A stretch of DNA of 10,911 bases. Source: Tetmemena sp. SeJ-2015. Lineage: Eukaryota > Ciliophora > Spirotrichea > Sporadotrichida > Oxytrichidae. The translations under genes were made by a program, and so were the position numbers. Position 1 is the first letter of the stretch, and each line of letters starts with the position of its first letter. Shown piece by piece: positions 9,169-10,911 of this stretch. The DNA lies in NCBI GenBank assembly GCA_027382625.1, contig JAJKFJ010021700.1:1-10911 (forward strand), given 5' to 3'. The notes under the pieces were generated by a model. It made no database searches. It was not told where the DNA came from and saw only the letters and a program-made list of their open reading frames with translations.

Positions 9169-9311
9169 CTCAACCTAACTCAACTCTTCTCATCTCAACT
9201 CAACTCTATTCAACTCTACTCTACTCAACTCTACTCTACTCAACTCAACTCTACTCTACTAATCTCAACTTGTTTAGAGCTACCTGCAACTGCAACTCCA
9301 ACTCCAACTCA
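9169..9311. repeat. CAACT/CTACT pentamer minisatellite with hexamer tail
   Basis: The plus strand consists of interspersed CAACT and CTACT (CTCAACT, CTACTCTACT) from about 9169 to 9270. Near 9286-9311 it carries CAACTG and CAACTC hexamers. The same words, as AGTTG or CAACT, are unusually common throughout 5250-9300, so this array may be the purest form of a repeat that has seeded the neighbourhood. The translated plus-strand peptide (STLLYSTQLYST) is an artefact of the repeat. Confidence 0.85.
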
Positions 9312-9413
9312 GATTCACTCTGAGCTCTAATCCTAACTTTCTAATCACACCTTTCATTTGGATATGCGGGGATCTTAGTAGCTTTCTAAAATAAGAAAGT
9401 GGCCTCTATTACT
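9312..9413. other. Short intergenic segment with a hairpin
   Basis: This spacer separates the minisatellite from the candidate membrane-protein gene. CTTTCT and AGAAAG form a 6-bp stem around AAAATA at about 9382-9399, just upstream of the ATG at 9414. Nothing else was recognised. Confidence 0.4.
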
Positions 9414-9712
9414 ATGAGCTGCTACTCCCCCCAACTTACTTTTATAAATAGAGCTGACCGTGCTAGGTACCTCTCACACGTCGTGTCAGCAAGTCGCAAG
9501 CTCTGCTGTTGTTGGTCTGGTTCTGGTTCTTGCTGCTGCTATTCTTGGCAGTTCTCTCCTGGGGTTATTATCTACAAGTTAGAGTTATCAAGAGCTTTCG
9601 TATAGAAAGGATAAAGGAAGCAAGTTCCTTTTGCTCTACTTTGGTCAAGTTCAAATGGAATGAGTTCAACTCTGCCAAGAGAGGGAGAAAGGAATAGAAT
9701 GATATTGGCTGA
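9414..9712 (+). CDS. Candidate small single-pass membrane protein, unknown function
   Basis: The ATG at 9414 opens a frame (MSCYSPQLTFINRADRA) that can be joined through a GTACCT...GTCAG interval at 9467-9489 (23 nt) to a frame encoding SKSQALLLLVWFWFLLLLFL and about 45 further residues, ending with TGA at 9710. The spliced product would be 91 residues: a short hydrophilic N-terminus, a strongly hydrophobic membrane helix at about residues 23-46, and a basic C-terminal tail. One in-frame TAG (9695) would be Gln. Without splicing, the ATG frame instead gives a 126-residue Cys-rich peptide ending with TGA at 9792. No family was recognised, and other frames here also look plausible, so the model is tentative. 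It lies upstream of the transposase on the opposite strand and could be part of the same element or a neighbouring gene. Confidence 0.3.
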
Positions 9713-9913
9713 GGCTTAGCTCAAGCTGTCCAAATTTATATTGAGTTTCAAATTTAATTAGTTCGACTCGTACAAGGTAGGGTCAATAGAATGATGAAGG
9801 TTTGATCATGAGAGAATGTAGATAGTATTTAATAATCGGATGAATTAACTTGAATGATAATGATAAAAATTTGGAATGATTATCGAATTTTAAGATTTAA
9901 CATATTTCTAATT

Positions 9914-9944
9914 CCAATATTATAATGGAGAATTATAATATTGG
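9914..9944. repeat. Perfect 13-bp inverted repeat
   Basis: CCAATATTATAAT and ATTATAATATTGG pair perfectly around the five-base loop GGAGA. Partial copies of the arm (AATATTATAATTG at about 9967, CCATAATATTGG at about 10412) recur in this spacer. This is the longest perfect hairpin noticed in the window and could be a transposon end, a recombination site or an AT-rich coincidence. Confidence 0.7.
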
Positions 9945-10111
9945 GGTCTGAATAATATTGTTTTAAAATATTATAATTGAAAGAGCTCCATCTTCCCTTT
10001 TTTAAAGCTAATATAATTATTTCTATTGATTTGGCAGATTTTTAGATTATGTAGATAAATAAAAATGTTGCATGAGAGTGAAATTCAAAAGACTTGAAGT
10101 TTGGAAATGAG

Positions 10112-10145
10112 GCTATTTATTTATTTAATAAAATAAATTAATAGC
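10112..10145. repeat. 15-bp inverted repeat with one mismatch
   Basis: GCTATT-T-ATTTATTT pairs with AAATAAAT-T-AATAGC around the loop AATA, with a single T-T mismatch. A T-rich tract follows. It lies in the same hairpin-rich spacer as the 9914 repeat. Confidence 0.6.
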
Positions 10146-10185
10146 TTTTCATTTAATTCATAATTTAATGATTTAGGATAGATTC

Positions 10186-10205
10186 AAGGCAGGGGGCCTT
10201 TTTAA
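10186..10205 (+). repeat. GC-rich short hairpin followed by T run
   Basis: AAGGC and GCCTT pair around AGGGG, followed directly by TTTTT. It is conspicuous in AT-rich surroundings and resembles a short structured RNA 3' end. No RNA gene was recognised upstream, so the role is unknown. Confidence 0.35.
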
Positions 10206-10640
10206 GGAGACGAAAACTTAATTTTATATTATTGTAGAAATCAGAATGAAATGTAAAATTAAATTAATCGAATTAAATTTACAATTTAATTCCGGAAATT
10301 TTTTAAGCCCAAATTAATATATACATACCGCGGCTGCTTATTCAAACTATGATCAACATATTAGACTTATATTCTACGATCTCACATAATACAAAGTTAG
10401 GGCTTTAAATATACCATAATATTGGAGGAATACAAAAGTTTTTCCCAAGTTATGGAAAATAAATAAGAGCGATTTCGCGAAATAACTCAAAATTATATAA
10501 TTATTACCCAAATGCAAAACCCCAAAACTCTTCTTTTCTTGTTCAGAGTTTGAAAATATATCGCTAAATTGCTTGTACTTAGATATATCTATGTCTTAGG
10601 CATGCATGGCTTTCGCCTACAGAAGAATAGAGAGATTGCA

Positions 10641-10911
10641 TCACACGCGCTCATAGCGCAGAGTCTGCAGCCATTTCTTCATGCTCAGCTTCCAGATCTG
10701 TCTTATCTCTCTCTCAGTCATCGCACTCAGGATCTCTCCGACCTTTTTCACAAGCTGCAGCCTAAAAATTGAATTCAGATCTATATTACTTGTTCTGCAC
10801 TTGCTGACCTTTCATGTGGCTCTTCACATGTGAGAACAGCGACTCGACTGGATTCAGCCATGGCGAGTACTCTGCATTGAAGAGAAGCACTGCTTTGAAT
10901 TTCCTCACTGA
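10641..10911 (-). CDS. Second IS630/Tc1-family transposase, C-terminal part (cut by window edge)
   Basis: Only the last 80 codons are in the window, in two exons (to 10790, then 10761-10641). The peptide reads AVLLFNAEYSPWLNPVESLF, where the Glu of NPVE is the third catalytic residue, then a helical tail KLQLVKKVGEILSAM and RQIWKLSMKKWLQTL, ending at TGA (10641-10643). It aligns without gaps from the NPVE motif to the stop with the transposase at 6510-9004, but differs at many positions (AEYSPW against AQYSPW, KKWLQTL against KSWIQTL). It is therefore an older family member rather than a recent duplicate. It lies on the same strand, about 1.6 kb upstream of the first copy's ATG. The 5' part, including both Asp residues, lies outside the window, so intactness cannot be judged. 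Confidence 0.85.
10762..10789 (-). other. Predicted 28-nt intron in the second transposase
   Basis: The minus-strand interval starts with GTAATATAG and ends with CAATTTTTAG. It is much richer in A and T than the flanking exons. Excision joins AA|G into a Lys codon and links QQVQNK to LQLVKKV, matching the first copy across its own intron. Unspliced reading meets TAA at once and then an unrelated peptide. Position and phase equal those of the 52-nt intron at 6631-6682. Confidence 0.85.

Larger units (their letters stand above)
9713..10640. other. AT-rich spacer between the small ORF and the second transposase
   Basis: Composition drops back to strongly AT-rich. There is no credible coding frame. 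The segment contains a cluster of inverted repeats (listed separately), a GC-rich short hairpin with a T run at 10186-10205, and the perfect 12-bp palindrome ATTTCGCGAAAT at 10472-10483. It would include the 3' flank, and perhaps the terminus, of the right-hand element, but matching terminal inverted repeats were not identified by eye. Confidence 0.5.

Noticed and set aside
9138..9323. Plus-strand ORF reading STLLYSTQLYST
   Set aside because: Translation of the pentamer minisatellite, not a gene.
6510..9720. Terminal inverted repeats or TA target duplication bounding the first transposon
   Set aside because: No convincing matching ends were found by eye on either side, so element borders are not annotated.
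10569..10772. Plus-strand ORF of 67 codons
   Set aside because: Most of it is antisense to the last exon and intron of the second transposase, which aligns convincingly with the first copy.

Overview
The window looks like nuclear DNA of a ciliate, or another eukaryote that reads TAA and TAG as glutamine. The key evidence is a minus-strand transposase gene (about 9004 down to 6510). Its reading frame is interrupted by about 20 TAA/TAG triplets, yet the translation keeps a coherent IS630/Tc1 transposase architecture across them: HTH-like segments, an IDES motif, an MDNA motif, and a YSPWLNPVE motif. Two transposase copies end at TGA at the same homologous position, so TGA is the likely stop. 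Short introns of about 28-52 nt with GTAAG/GTAAT donors and TAG acceptors fit a ciliate. Read with the standard code, the locus falls apart into many short ORFs.

Layout. 1-4870: very AT-rich, no supportable gene, a few short perfect hairpins. 4872-5040: two AT-rich 84-bp repeats. 5250-6527: more GC-rich, purine-rich on the plus strand, with patches of plausible coding sequence in several frames, ending in five tandem ~86-bp repeats (29 residues each, PIIE core). This may be a decayed or frameshifted gene. 6510-9004 (minus): a large DD34E transposase gene with two or three introns and one in-frame TGA, convergent with the repeat array. 9169-9311: CAACT/CTACT minisatellite. 9414-9712: possible small membrane protein with a 23-nt intron. 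9713-10640: AT-rich spacer with several long hairpins. 10641-10911 (minus): 3' end of a second, divergent transposase running off the window edge.

The two transposases share their C-terminal domain, an intron at the same codon and phase, a 121-nt last exon and a TGA stop. They are therefore two members of one intron-bearing transposon family lying in tandem, the kind of element typical of ciliate germline DNA or of a ciliate that retains transposons in its somatic genome. I found no rRNA, tRNA, CRISPR array or bacterial-type operon. Terminal inverted repeats were not identified by eye.
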